The notes under the pieces were generated by a model. It ran no database searches and was not told the origin of the DNA. It was given only the letters and a program-made list of their open reading frames with translations. A DNA stretch of 64,000 nt from Gaeumannomyces sp. JS-464. Taxonomy: Eukaryota; Ascomycota; Sordariomycetes; Magnaporthales; Magnaporthaceae. The stretch is taken from the NCBI GenBank assembly GCA_002197995.1, contig NGZR01000007.1, forward strand, positions 1,446,399 to 1,510,398. Reading direction: 5' to 3'. The position numbers and the translations under genes were made by a program. Of the stretch, positions 35,690 through 47,049 are shown piece after piece. Numbering within the stretch: position 1 is the first letter of the stretch; every line of letters begins with the position of its first letter.

Positions 35690-38040
35690 ATTATTTTAAT
35701 TACCGTAATGTTAACGCGTAATTAATTAAAAAAGAATTTAAACAAAAGAAAAAAAATTATTTAAATTTAATTATATTTTGTTTTTTAATTTATATTATTT
35801 CGTTAGCCGGTTTTTTTTAATTTATATATTTTTCAGCTTATTAAATTGCAGTAATTATAATTATTTAATATATATTCGTAATTTAAATTAATTTTTTTTA
35901 TATATTTTTTATTTTCGCTATTAATACACTTTTCTTTTAAATTTAAAAATGCTTTTTTTTAATTAAAATAAACGAAAATTCGTATTTATAATTAACGAAA
36001 AATAAAAACGTATTAATAATTGCGTAAAAACGGAAATTAAACGCAAATTAAATTACGGAAAGCTATTAATTTTAATTCGATTGCTAATAATTAATATAAA
36101 TTTTTATTACGGTTTATATTTTTTAATTTACGCGTTTCGTACCGCCGTTTATTTAAAAATAATAAATTATATTTAAAGCCTTTTTAATTTTTAAACGTTA
36201 ATAAAATATTGCTAAAAATTATTAATTTAATTCGTTTTTTATCCGAAATAATTAAAACGGGCTAACTGTAAAAACGAACGAAATAAATTATAAAACGGTT
36301 TACGCATTTTTCGGTTCGTATAAATAATATCGTTTTTAAAATAACCTTTTTTAATAGTTTATTAGTAATTATTTATAAAACGGTATTTCCGTTTGCAAAA
36401 AAAAGTTTATTATAAAGTTTATTTAAAAATATTTATAAAATTAGTTAAAAATAAGCAAAAATTGCAAAGAAATTTATTTTAAATTTTTTTAAATTTTATT
36501 ACGGTTATAAATATTACAATTATACACGAAACGTTTAATATTGCAATATATTAAAAATTAATAAAAGTTTTTTATTACGGCGTATGTAATACCGTTTTAA
36601 TTTAGATAATTTATAAAGGAAATATCGTATATTTTTTAAATTAATACGTTTCGAAATTTATTTTATAAATCGTTTTTTATTTCCATTATTATTATTATTG
36701 CTTTTATAATTGTCACGGTGCAGTCGTTTTTTAATAAGGACTTCGCACGGTTATAGCCCCAGCTATAACAACGTTCCTCTTTTGCCTTCGTGGTGCACGT
36801 GGATTAACCTTAGTTTTATCTCGTAACAATAATAAAAAAAACTTTTAACATTTAAAATTTATTTTTAAATTTTAATTTGTTTTCGTTATTAATACGGCAT
36901 TTTATTTTTTGCATTTTTAAATTTAAAATTAAATTTAAAAAACGTTCGTCGCGTTTTATAAACCGGTATATAAATTTGTATATATTATTTTGCTTAACCG
37001 TATTTTTAAATAGCTTATGCAAATCCGGGTTTTTTAACTATTAAACGTCGTTCGAAATTTCGTTAAAACTTTTTTTATACGCAAAACCGTTATTAAAAAT
37101 TTAAATCGCGCGTATTTAAATAAACTTTTTTTTTTAAATAATAGTTACATTTTTTTAATTTCGTATTTTTCGTTTTTTTTCGAACGGTTTTATTTTTTTT
37201 CGTAATAAAACGTTTGTTATTACGTTTTTTTATTTAAACGGTATTATAATTTAAAATTATATTTCGCTAATTTTTTATTTAACGCGTTTACTATTTCGAT
37301 AAACGTTAAAACTTTATAAGGTATTGCAAATTTTTATAATTTATAAAAATAATAAAATTTTCGTAATTGCGAAATTTCGCGTTTTAATATTTTAAATTAT
37401 CGACGATAATTAGCATTTTTTTATTATAAACGGAATAATTACGTTTTACGGGTTTTAATTTACGGAAATGAAATTTTATTAAACGATGTTTTCCGCTTTT
37501 TTTTATATTAACGTATTTTTTTTTAAAACAAACCCGTTATAATTTGTTTTTAAAAACGTAAACGCGTTTAAATCCCATTTTGTAAATATTTTAACTAATA
37601 AAAGCAAATATTTAAATTTTTTAAAAACGAATTAATATTTTTTTATTTAGCGAAAAAACGCTTTTTTTTATTAATTTCGTTAACGGTACGGCCGTTTTTA
37701 AAAAACCCGAAATAAAAATTCGATAAAAGTTTAAAAATTTTAAAAAATTACAAATTTCTTTTATCGTATAAAAAGCTTTTTAACGTTAAACGGCTTTTAC
37801 TTTTTTAACATTAGGGTTTATTTTTATATTTATTTTTATAATAAATTTTAAATATTTAATTTTTTTTTACCGTAAATTGTAGTTTATCGAAATTAAAATG
37901 CAAATTATAATTTTAACAACGTTTAAACATTTTCCGCATTTTATAAAAATGGTTTAACCGCGAATTTTGCGTATATATTATAATATCGTTTAAATATGCC
38001 GAATAAAATTCGTTTAAACTTTTTTTTAAAATAATATTAA
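35690..38040 (-). mobile_element. Ty3/gypsy fragment with RT, RIP-degraded
   Basis: On the minus strand at about 38.0-37.8 kb the sequence reads FYSAYLNDIIIYTQNS then LHFNFDKLQF, a gypsy RT palm (usual YLDD is YLND here) and the connection that follows it. The remaining 2 kb is too mutated for me to name RNase H or integrase, though that is the expected order. It sits exactly between direct repeats A and B. Confidence 0.55.
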
Positions 38041-38044
38041 GCTT

Positions 38045-39085
38045 TTCGGCGAGGTCGACGAAACGGCGACCGGAAACCGAAGTGACTTAACCGGCGGTAA
38101 AAGTGTATTGGCCGTTTTTGCCAGCCTTTTTTTTAATGCAATAATACATACACTTTTTAAACTTCGAGTTTAAACTGAAAAAACGTATTAAAAAGGTATC
38201 GGATATAAAAACGAAAATACTAAAAAATACAAACTTATTAGTGTTTTACATGCAAACGCGGTTTAACGACAACTCGTTAAACATTATACGCAAGCAGGTC
38301 GTGCGGCTTTTCAGGCCGTAAGTAATATTAAGGGAGGTTAATAGGAGGTATTGGAAAAGGGGTGGAAAGCACACTTATAACCGACGCGTTTTACAGCGTT
38401 TAACGTTATCCACCGCGGCGGGCGGAAAAAAGCCGGGTTTAAACATAGCGACGAAGCCCGTAAATGCGCGCGGGTATACGCGAAGTATCGGAAAAAACAG
38501 TTGGAAAAAAACACGAGATTTCGGCAGGCAGCGGGTTAAAAGGTTGCGAAGTCGCCGTGTTTAGGAAAGTGCAAAAAGGGGAAAAACTTACCAATCGTTA
38601 TTATTATTATTATTAAGTTAAAAAAAGGAAAATTAAAAAAGGGAAAAAGGCGAAAGTAAAACCCTTTTATATTGGATCTAAGCTAACGAAAAGGGAAGGC
38701 ATAAAAAAACGGGCAAAGGAATAAAAGGAAAACGCGACAGGATCGCCGGATACGGGAAAAAGCGACTTAACTAATCGACCGCCAAAACGCTTCGAATTAA
38801 CAGCGACCCCGACGAAAACCACCGATTAAACTCGAATACCTCGCATTAACTAACACATTTCTCTTTTACAAATCGATTGGAAGTACGGTAGTAAGATTTT
38901 ACTTTTAACAAAACTATATACGAAGCGAACGTGGATTCGAAAATACTTTAAATGGACCTTTTTACCCGACTTTACTAACGGCTGTCGTGCCGAAGGCACG
39001 GTTTTTATCCTAATAGCTACTTAAATTAAAAGTTACTCCTTATAGCTTATGTAAGTCGAACAGGGTAAATAAATATATATATATA
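38045..39085 (+). repeat. direct repeat B (about 1 kb), TAAA/(TA)n tail
   Basis: Partner of 34728-35684. It ends in GGGTAAATAAA followed by a (TA)n run at about 39,068-39,093. Its left edge truncates the gypsy RT fragment next to it. Confidence 0.5.
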
Positions 39086-39921
39086 TATATATAAATAATA
39101 TTAATATACTTTTAAAAAATAGCTAAAGCTTTTAAAAACCGAAAAAAATAACGGTTTATTCGAATAAATTATACTAAATACGAAAAACGGTTATATATTA
39201 TAGCCTTTTCTAATTTAAAATTTTTAAAAAGTTTATATTATATTTATTTTTAATTAATTAGCGAACATTAGTTAAATTGCGAAAAATATCAGAAATAAAC
39301 GGGAAAAAATAGTAGTTAAACTATAAAATCGCATTTAAATTCCGGTAATTATAATAAAAACGCAATTTTCCGCTTAGTTTTCGTATAAATAAAATAAAAA
39401 TTTTAACGAAAAAATTATTAACCGGGATAAATCTTTTATTAAATAAATTTCGAAACGTTTTTTTAATATAAAAAACTTTTTCCGCGATATATTATATAAC
39501 GGTTTTTAAAATAAAAAAAATTCGGTTTTATTAACGTCCTTATTAATTTTTATTTTATAATTTACATTTAACGTATACGGATTAAACTTATTATTATTAT
39601 TAGTTATACTGCCGTTATATTTGTAAAAACCTCGGTGCCTTTGCTGTTTTTATATACATGTAAAAACCTTTAAACTCGTTTCCGGGTGCGGTCCGCATCC
39701 GGCTTGGTAGCTTAAAAGTAAAAACCATATTTGCTTTTCGTATACGGTTTTTACTATATTAAATAATGGTGCCGTTTGCTTAATTCCTGCGATTGCTTTT
39801 AAAAGTTCCATCGCGGAAGCGTTTTTGTAATTAATAGTAATAATAGGAAAGTACGTAAAAAAAAAAACTGTAAGGAATGCATATTGCGTTTAAATAACGC
39901 CCCGGTGCCGGGTTTTCTTTT
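39086..39921. other. AT-rich RIP relic, unidentified
   Basis: A (TA)n tract at the left, then AT-rich sequence with no recognisable reading frame. Confidence 0.5.
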
Positions 39922-40140
39922 TTATAGTAATATTGGTAATGGTAATGTTAATTCGGTTAGTTGCAATGGCCTGGTTATCCGCGTTCCGAGGTTTCCCGGT
40001 CCCGCTTTGGTACCTGGTCGCGTGGCTGTTCCGTAAAGTTCGGGGGTCGTGGTTAACGTCGGGTAACTCGACGTGATTGTGTTATTCGCTTTCGGAGGTA
40101 ACGCTCCGGTTGCGGATTGTTTCCTCGTTGTAACGCGCAT
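39922..40140 (-). pseudogene. N-terminal fragment of a possible LINE ORF1-like protein
   Basis: A 72-codon minus-strand frame starting MRVTTRKQSATGALPPK, Thr/Pro-rich with basic residues, as in ORF1 leaders of fungal non-LTR elements. It faces away from the + frame at 40437. Family only guessed. Confidence 0.25.
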
Positions 40141-40436
40141 CCGATCTTTTTATTAGTTCGCCGTTTTCGTAATTGTATTGCTCCTGCTTTGTTTGTGTTG
40201 TGCCTTCCGGTTTTGTGCTTTTATTTTCTTTCGGGTGCGGGTTTCTACCGTTCCTTCCCCTTTTGCCTTTAAAGGTTTTTGCCCTTTTTTTCTCGCCTTT
40301 TTTTAATTTTTTTTTGTTATAACTTTCAATCCTTTTTTCCCACTTTTGCTTTTAACTTTCGCGCATCCTCCCGCCCGCGCTTTTACACCTGCCCTTCGCG
40401 CCTCGTTCCCTTTCCGGCTTTTATCTTTTTGCATTA

Positions 40437-40639
40437 TGGCTCCAAAAACAAAAACTCCCCGTTCTCCTCGCGGCGGCGCGCGCGGTAATGCGCGCGGCGG
40501 CCACAGCGGCAGCGGTGGTGGTGGCGGCCTTGCGTTTGCTCCTCCTCGTGGCGATCGCAACGAGCACCCATTTCCAGCTTTAACGACAACGACGACTCCG
40601 AAGCCGGCGTTACTCCAAACCCTCGCGTTAAAACTATAA
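40437..40639 (+). pseudogene. Gly/Arg-rich frame in a GC island
   Basis: A 67-codon + frame beginning MAPKTKTPRSPRGG with Arg/Gly repeats, located in a short GC-rich island (about 40,360-40,620) inside the AT-rich block. The island is CpG-rich and CpA-poor, so it offers RIP few targets. It resembles the N-terminus of a transposon ORF1 but nothing downstream confirms it. Confidence 0.3.
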
Positions 40640-41599
40640 GTGCGGTTTTACACCGGCTTCGTTCCTTGTTTTTTTGCTAATTTTTTTTTTTTTCTTTTAA
40701 CCCTACCGTTTATACCATTAAAAGGAATACAAAACGGCGATCGCTATTTTTCCGGGTTACATTTTTTACAACTCGATAATGTATATTTCCCGTATCGTTC
40801 CCCTTTTTATCCCGCTTCGCTAACTTTTTAGGCCTGCTTGTAAAATTTGTGTTAGCTGTATCCAGCGTTTCGCTAACGGTATCGATAATGCCGGCGCCGT
40901 TCGGGGATGCTATTATAAAGCTTATATGTTTTTTATTTGCTCCGCTTTTTTTTTTGCTCGGTTTCGGTCGTATTAATTTATTTTTTAGCTTTTCGCGTTT
41001 TAATTTGTATGGGGTGCGCCTTTTCGCGCGGTGCTTGCGTCCAAATTTTTATTTTTTTTCCTTTTTTTTTTATTGCTTTTTTTATTGCTAATTTGTCGGT
41101 TCCGTTTTAATAGCTTCCCGCTGGTATTAAAAATTAGGTTTATAGCGTTTTCCGTACCTATTAGCGTTATATCCAGTTTTTCCTTAAAACTGCTGCCGAC
41201 CTGGAAAATATCTTAACGGAAATCGCTTATGCCGCTAAGGTTTATAGCGGTTTTATTCCGGTGTTATATGTTTTATTACTAATGCTTTTTTCCAGCTTCG
41301 TTATACCATTTTAAAATACGCTATCGCCGGTTACGTTCGATTTGCGAAGGATATCGGGAAGCGGTTCGGCGTTTTTTTTAGTGCTAGGTTTTCGCGCTTG
41401 TTTTTTTCCAGTTTAAAAAGCGCTTTTGCTATTATAACTGCATTTAATGGCTCGGGTTTCGTTCGCTCCTTTTCCGGCAATATAATGCTTCCGGCGCAAG
41501 CCATATCGGGTTGGGCTTTTAAAATTGTCGATACGTGAAACTCGTTTAACCGCATTCGGATAAAAGCGTTAGTTTTAAAGCGGGTTAAAATACGGGTTT
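40640..41599. other. AT-rich RIP relic, unidentified
   Basis: No recognisable domain. It may be the 3' part of the minus-strand LINE that begins near 47.0 kb. Confidence 0.4.
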
Positions 41600-44500
41600 A
41601 TCGATGTTTCCTTTTATATCGCTATTTTTTTCCGGTCCGCTAACCTTTTTGTATTTGCTAAATATCCTTCGTGCAAAATCCTTTTAATTTTCCTTCGGTC
41701 GGATTTTAGCTAAATATCGGGAGGATATTATTAACGAAATGTCGAAAAAAATGGGTAAAAATGGAAATGATTAATTTAATTGGTTTTTTTCCGGTTATAG
41801 CTCGCATATAAGGTATTAACATCGGTCCATTTTTCTTTTTTTTCGTTTTTTAATAAGGTATTTTCGTTTAGCGTTTTATAATTATTTGTGGTTCGGTTTT
41901 TTTCGATTTGGTAGCGTTTTTTTTTTCCTTTCTTTTTGCGCGTTTTTTTTCCACCTTTTTCGCTATTTTAAAATTTATTAGTTTTTTAATTTTAAATATT
42001 ATACGTGCTGCTTTTTTAAATAATATATTTCCTATTTTTTATAGCTCGAAATATGCTTTTCGGCTATCCGCTTATGCTATCCCGGTACCATCCCGCTGTT
42101 TATCCCAACGGGTGCATTAGGTTAGCACGTATTATACTATTTCCTTTTATCCGCTACCGCATTCGCATAGCGGCGTTACCGCGTCGGGCACGTTTTTGCT
42201 AAACAGGAAAGCATTTAAACCAAACTTTTCCGTTTTAACTTAAATTGCTATTAAGCTATATGCTTTTAGCATTTTTTCGTAATATTCGACCATTTCCTCC
42301 GTAAATAGGGGGTTATTCGTTAAACACGCGGTTTTGTACCGGTTCGTTTTTTTTACCGCTTTCGTCGAGCTAGCAACTTTTAACTTCCATTTTATTATTA
42401 CGTTAAAATTTTAGCGTTTCGCGTGTTTATATTTGGATTTTTTTTCGTTTCCGCGGGGGATTAGTTTGCGTTTCGGTTCCGGGGATGTTTTAAATCGGTT
42501 TTAACGTTCCGCTTATCCTTTTTTTGCTTGGCCGTTTTAAAAGTGTGGTTTTTTGCTCCGTTTTCGGTGCTTTAACCTTTTAAATCGGCCCGCTACTTTC
42601 GCTATCGCTTTGTTAATCCGTTGTATTATTCCAGTTTTTAGCCATTTATTTTCTATATTAATCACTTTTTCGTTTAAATATAAATTTAAGGGTAGCACGT
42701 AGGTTTTTATTTCCAAATGGGCTAATAACGTCGTTTTATATGCTCCGGCTATTATTTTAAAGCATGCTCGCTATTTTTTCGCTAATTTTTTGGCCGCGTT
42801 TCGGGGCCGGCCCCGTGGTTCGGTTAAAAGGTGGTATATTACGGCTCCATATGCTATCGCGCTTTTGCATATTATTATGTATAATTGTTTCGCTTTAGCG
42901 AGGCTGCTTTTTTACGTTACCGCTACGAGTTTTATTATCGCTAATTATTATTTTTCCTATTTGCCTTTCGCTTATTTAATATAAGCCTTAAAATTTAATT
43001 TGTAATCCAGCCAAACTTTAAGGAATTTCGCCGTTAGCGATGGTTATACGTGGGTAGCTCCGGTACGGACCCGGGTTTGGTTTAAGGCTTTAGTAAAATG
43101 CAGTAGCTCGGTTTTTAATACGTTAAATATCATTCCTATTATTTTTGCCCACGTTTGGCATACGTCCTAAGCTTTTTCCAATAGTCGTGCCGTTTCCGCT
43201 ATGGTGCTTTTTATTGCTAAAAAGTTAATATCGTCGGCGAAACCGACCACCGTTATCCTTAAAATTTCTTCCAATTTGTCGTATAATAACGCGATGTAAA
43301 AGATAAACAATATAAATAATAGTAGTAATTTTTGCGGAACTTTTGCAATTATTAGTATTAGCGTTAACGTATTTCCGTCGAACCGAAACCGGGCCGTTTT
43401 ATTTATAAGCCAGCTTTTAATCCATTTAACTATTTTTAATAAAAATCCCTACTTTCGCATTATATTAAGCAATTTAGTATGGTTAATATTATTAAATGCT
43501 TTTAATAAGTCGAATTGCAATAGCGAGGTTATAGCGCCGTAATTCCACGCTATTATCACTGTGTTTGTCATTTGTTTAATAGCGAATTCGGTATTACGTT
43601 TTTCTTTATTGCCCATTTATCCTTCCGGTAGGAATCTCTTTTCCTCCGTTTCGTTAGCGATCCGTTTTCCTATTATAGCTTTTATAATTTTGGAAATGAA
43701 CGAAAAAAATGCGATCGGTTTCCATTTTCCCGTTATTTTCCTATCTTTTATGCTTTTACCTGGCTTTGGCAGCACTATTGTAAGTGCGTTTCGGAAGCGC
43801 TTCGGAAAATATTCGAAATCGAAATTGGCGTTAGCTATTTTGGATATAGCTTTTTAGCAAGGTTCGCCGCATGCTTTTAAAAGTCCGTTTGGTAGGTTGT
43901 CCGCTTTCGGGGCTTTCCAATTTTGCGTTTTTTTTAAGGCCGTTAATACGTCGCCGCTTTCCAAATTTACCATGTGTTTTATTAAAAACGCGTAATGGAA
44001 CGTATCGTCGTTAAACGTGGTATTTGTAATATCGGTTAAATCCGCTTCCGGGCTGGGGTAAAACTTAGCCGCTAAAGCTATTGCTTTATTTGCGTAAGTG
44101 TTGGCTGGTTCCTGGTTGCCGTTTTTTAATCGGTGCAAATCCGGTAGTTTGGTTGGATCTCGTTTTTTATGGCTGCGCAGTTTCGCCCACCGTTTTACGT
44201 TCCAAAAGGTGGCTTTTTTCTTTTTTATTTTTAATGCCTTTTTAATAAACTTTTTCCAATGCGCGTTAACCGCCTTCCTTTTTTCCTTTATAAAGGCTTT
44301 ATCCGCTGCTTTTAATTCGTTATGGTTATTTTGTATTTTTAACCTCGTATATGCACGCCGGCACCTCCTCGTTTTTTTAGCAAGTTTGGTAAATTTTAAG
44401 TTTTAATACGGTATTGGCTTAAAACTGGTTAATGTTTTCCTTTTCGGTATTAGCTCGTTAGCGATTAAGGTTAGCTGGTTTATTAATATGTTTATTTAGT

Positions 44501-47040
44501 TGTCGATATTTTCCGGTATTTTTATATTTTTAATTTCGATATGCTATATGGCCAATTGCAATGCCTTTCTTTGGTCGTTTTTTATATTAGTGTTTATTTT
44601 TTTCCATACCTATTTTTCGGCGGTTTTTTACCGAAGCGGCTCCGCTTTAATATTAACTAAAATTATTTAAAAATGGTAATCTAATCCTTTTATTTCGTCG
44701 TTTTTATTTTCGTATTTTACGGCTAACGCGTCGGATATTTATATATGGTCGATTATGCTTTTTCGTTCGCTAAATCTTTTTTTCGTTACCTTTCGTAAAG
44801 TGTTGCAAATTCGAGTTTTTACCGGTACGCTAGCGATAATAATACGTTTACTTTTTCGTTTCGTTTATTATAAACGTCCTATATAGGGTGGTATATATAA
44901 AATCCCTTACGAGCACGGCGTAATGTCGTAGCGGTTGCGTTTCGATTTTATTAATAGCGTATGCCATTTTCCTAGTGTTTTTAAATCCGGCAAATATATC
45001 GAGTAAATTCGATTTTTCCTAATAGGGTTTGCAGTGTTACTGCTGCCCAATCGTGTCCGTTTTGGCTTTTTTTACAATGCGGGGTTTAGCCGTTAGTAAA
45101 CGTATAATGCTACGTTTAAAACGGTTGTCGGTTTGGTAGTAAACCACCTCGTATTTGCACTTTGCTGGTCTTTTTGGGTTTTTATATCGGTTTAGCTCCG
45201 GCTTTTATATAGCTATTATATCGTATTTTTTCCTACTAAATAACGGGATATTTCCTTTTCGCTTCCCTTTTTTATATTCCAATATAATATCGAAATTACC
45301 ATACGGGTTTTTTTGGGCCTTTTAGTGCGTTTTACGGGCTAATATTGTTTATTATCGGTAGCGGTTCGGAAAAGGGGGGAGGGCGGGGAGGGTTTGTCGG
45401 GGCCGTTATCCTTTCGCTTCCTTACGTATTTGCTCGTTTGCAATAACGGGGGGTTTAACTAGCGGGGAGCTCGTTTTAAAAGCGAAGTGTGTTATAAGTG
45501 GGGAAGGCGGCCGTATATCGGTTCGGCTTTTGGGTGATTGTAAATCTTTGCGAGGTTTGCCGACTAATCGGCGTCCTAAAGTCCGGGTCGGTAAATTATT
45601 ATCCGAGTTTAAATTATTCCTTCGTCTTTTATTAAAGCTCGTTAACTTTCCGGTTTCGAAAGGTTAGCGGGCCTAAAAAATGGGAAAAGTAACGTTTTTT
45701 ATTAGTTTATAAACTGCGCTTTTTAGCATAAACCTTTTCGGTCGGTTTTAATATGCTTTTTTTGCTTTTCCTATAACGCGTTATGCTATTTCGCATTTTC
45801 GGTAAAAAGCCGGTGCGGTTATTAATAATTTATGCATTTAGGTGTAGCTTTTTAATATTGGTAATAAACGTCGCATTAATATTCTCCTTTTTAATGTTTT
45901 GGTTTTCCGTAATGCGGGTACCGGTTCGGTTTAATGCAAAACTTTTAACGGTACCCTATTCGAAATAATTGTAACATTAGTTAGCTTTAGCGTTTAATGT
46001 AAACGGCTCGCAATTAAATTACTGCTTTTATTACAATCCTCGTTCGTATGCTTAATCCCGCTGCCGTTACCGTTTCGATGCGGGCTAATACCATAATATA
46101 TCCGTAAAAGGTCCGGGCCGGCCATACGTGTATGGATTTAACTTTTGCGCTTCGGTTTTCGACGTTTAAAACTTTTAACAAATGCGTTTGGGTTTTTTGA
46201 AGTTGCTTTTTATTTAAAACCTCGAATTACTACGTCGTATATCCGCACCCGGATCGTTGCTTAATCGCCGAATACTTTTTTCACCCAATCGTCTCTTTTT
46301 TCCTATATTCCTTTGCGTTTATTTAAAAGCATACTATTACGTTTCCGCTTCGAAATCGTTTATTGCCCGTATTATCGTGCCTAATTGGTTATTTAACGCT
46401 TGTAAAGTGTTTATTATTAATCGCTTTTTAATTGCCTTTGGGGGTTTTTTTACGTTTACAACAATTTTTCGTTCGACTTTTAACGGTATAAATCGGGGTG
46501 GGGGTTGCGCCGTATTCGGGTACTATTAGCGTAATTAGATTAACTCGGTTCCGCCCGGCATTCGGGCCGGCAAGCCCGTGGCCAGTGCAATAGCATAGGA
46601 CTTTTTGGTATTAGCCAATGCTTTTTTAACTTCCTCGAGTATTTTTGCTTTAAGCTTTTGCAGCGTATCGTTAATCACTAGTCCTTTTGCGGCGGCTTCG
46701 CGCTGGCGAGCCGCCTCCGCGTTAATCCCTCGCTTTGTTAGCTCCGACACCAGTTGCAGGACTTCTAGCAACTTTCCATTAATTATAAAAAGCCTTAGCT
46801 TATCGATGATCTCTTTTTTTCTTTTATTTTGGCGGTTGCGCGCCGGTCTCGTATCGGTATCGCTGTTTCCCCGCGTGTCCGAAAACGCGTTAAAAGGATC
46901 CACCGTCGTGGCGTGCCGATTGGCCGCGAGCTTAAAATCGATCGCCATCGATTTTTAGCCCGCGCCGTCGACGCGCGCACAATGCGGCATCGATCCGGGT
47001 CGAATCGGCTGCGAGGGGTTCGATTCTGGCGTTAAAATTG
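41600..47040 (-). mobile_element. Tad-like LINE, RIP-degraded
   Basis: Minus strand, 5' to 3': ORF1 start near 46,948 with a Lys/Ala-rich coiled stretch ending KKSYAIALATGLPARMPGG (46535-46948), the usual ORF1 leader of fungal Tad elements; damaged sequence where ORF1 end and endonuclease should be; RT entry with ADLTDI and NWKAPKADNLPNGLLKA (43854-44138); palm GFADDINFLA (43,219-43,257), still with both Asp residues; and thumb region IIAGAYKTTLLAHLEIKTYV (about 42.7 kb). The lower boundary is uncertain. Stops throughout. Confidence 0.75.
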
Positions 47041-47049
47041 GATTATTTG

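Noticed and set aside
46980..47040. Possible tRNA B-box (GGTTCGATTC)
   Set aside because: No A-box or acceptor stem at the right distance; it lies at the LINE/gypsy junction.
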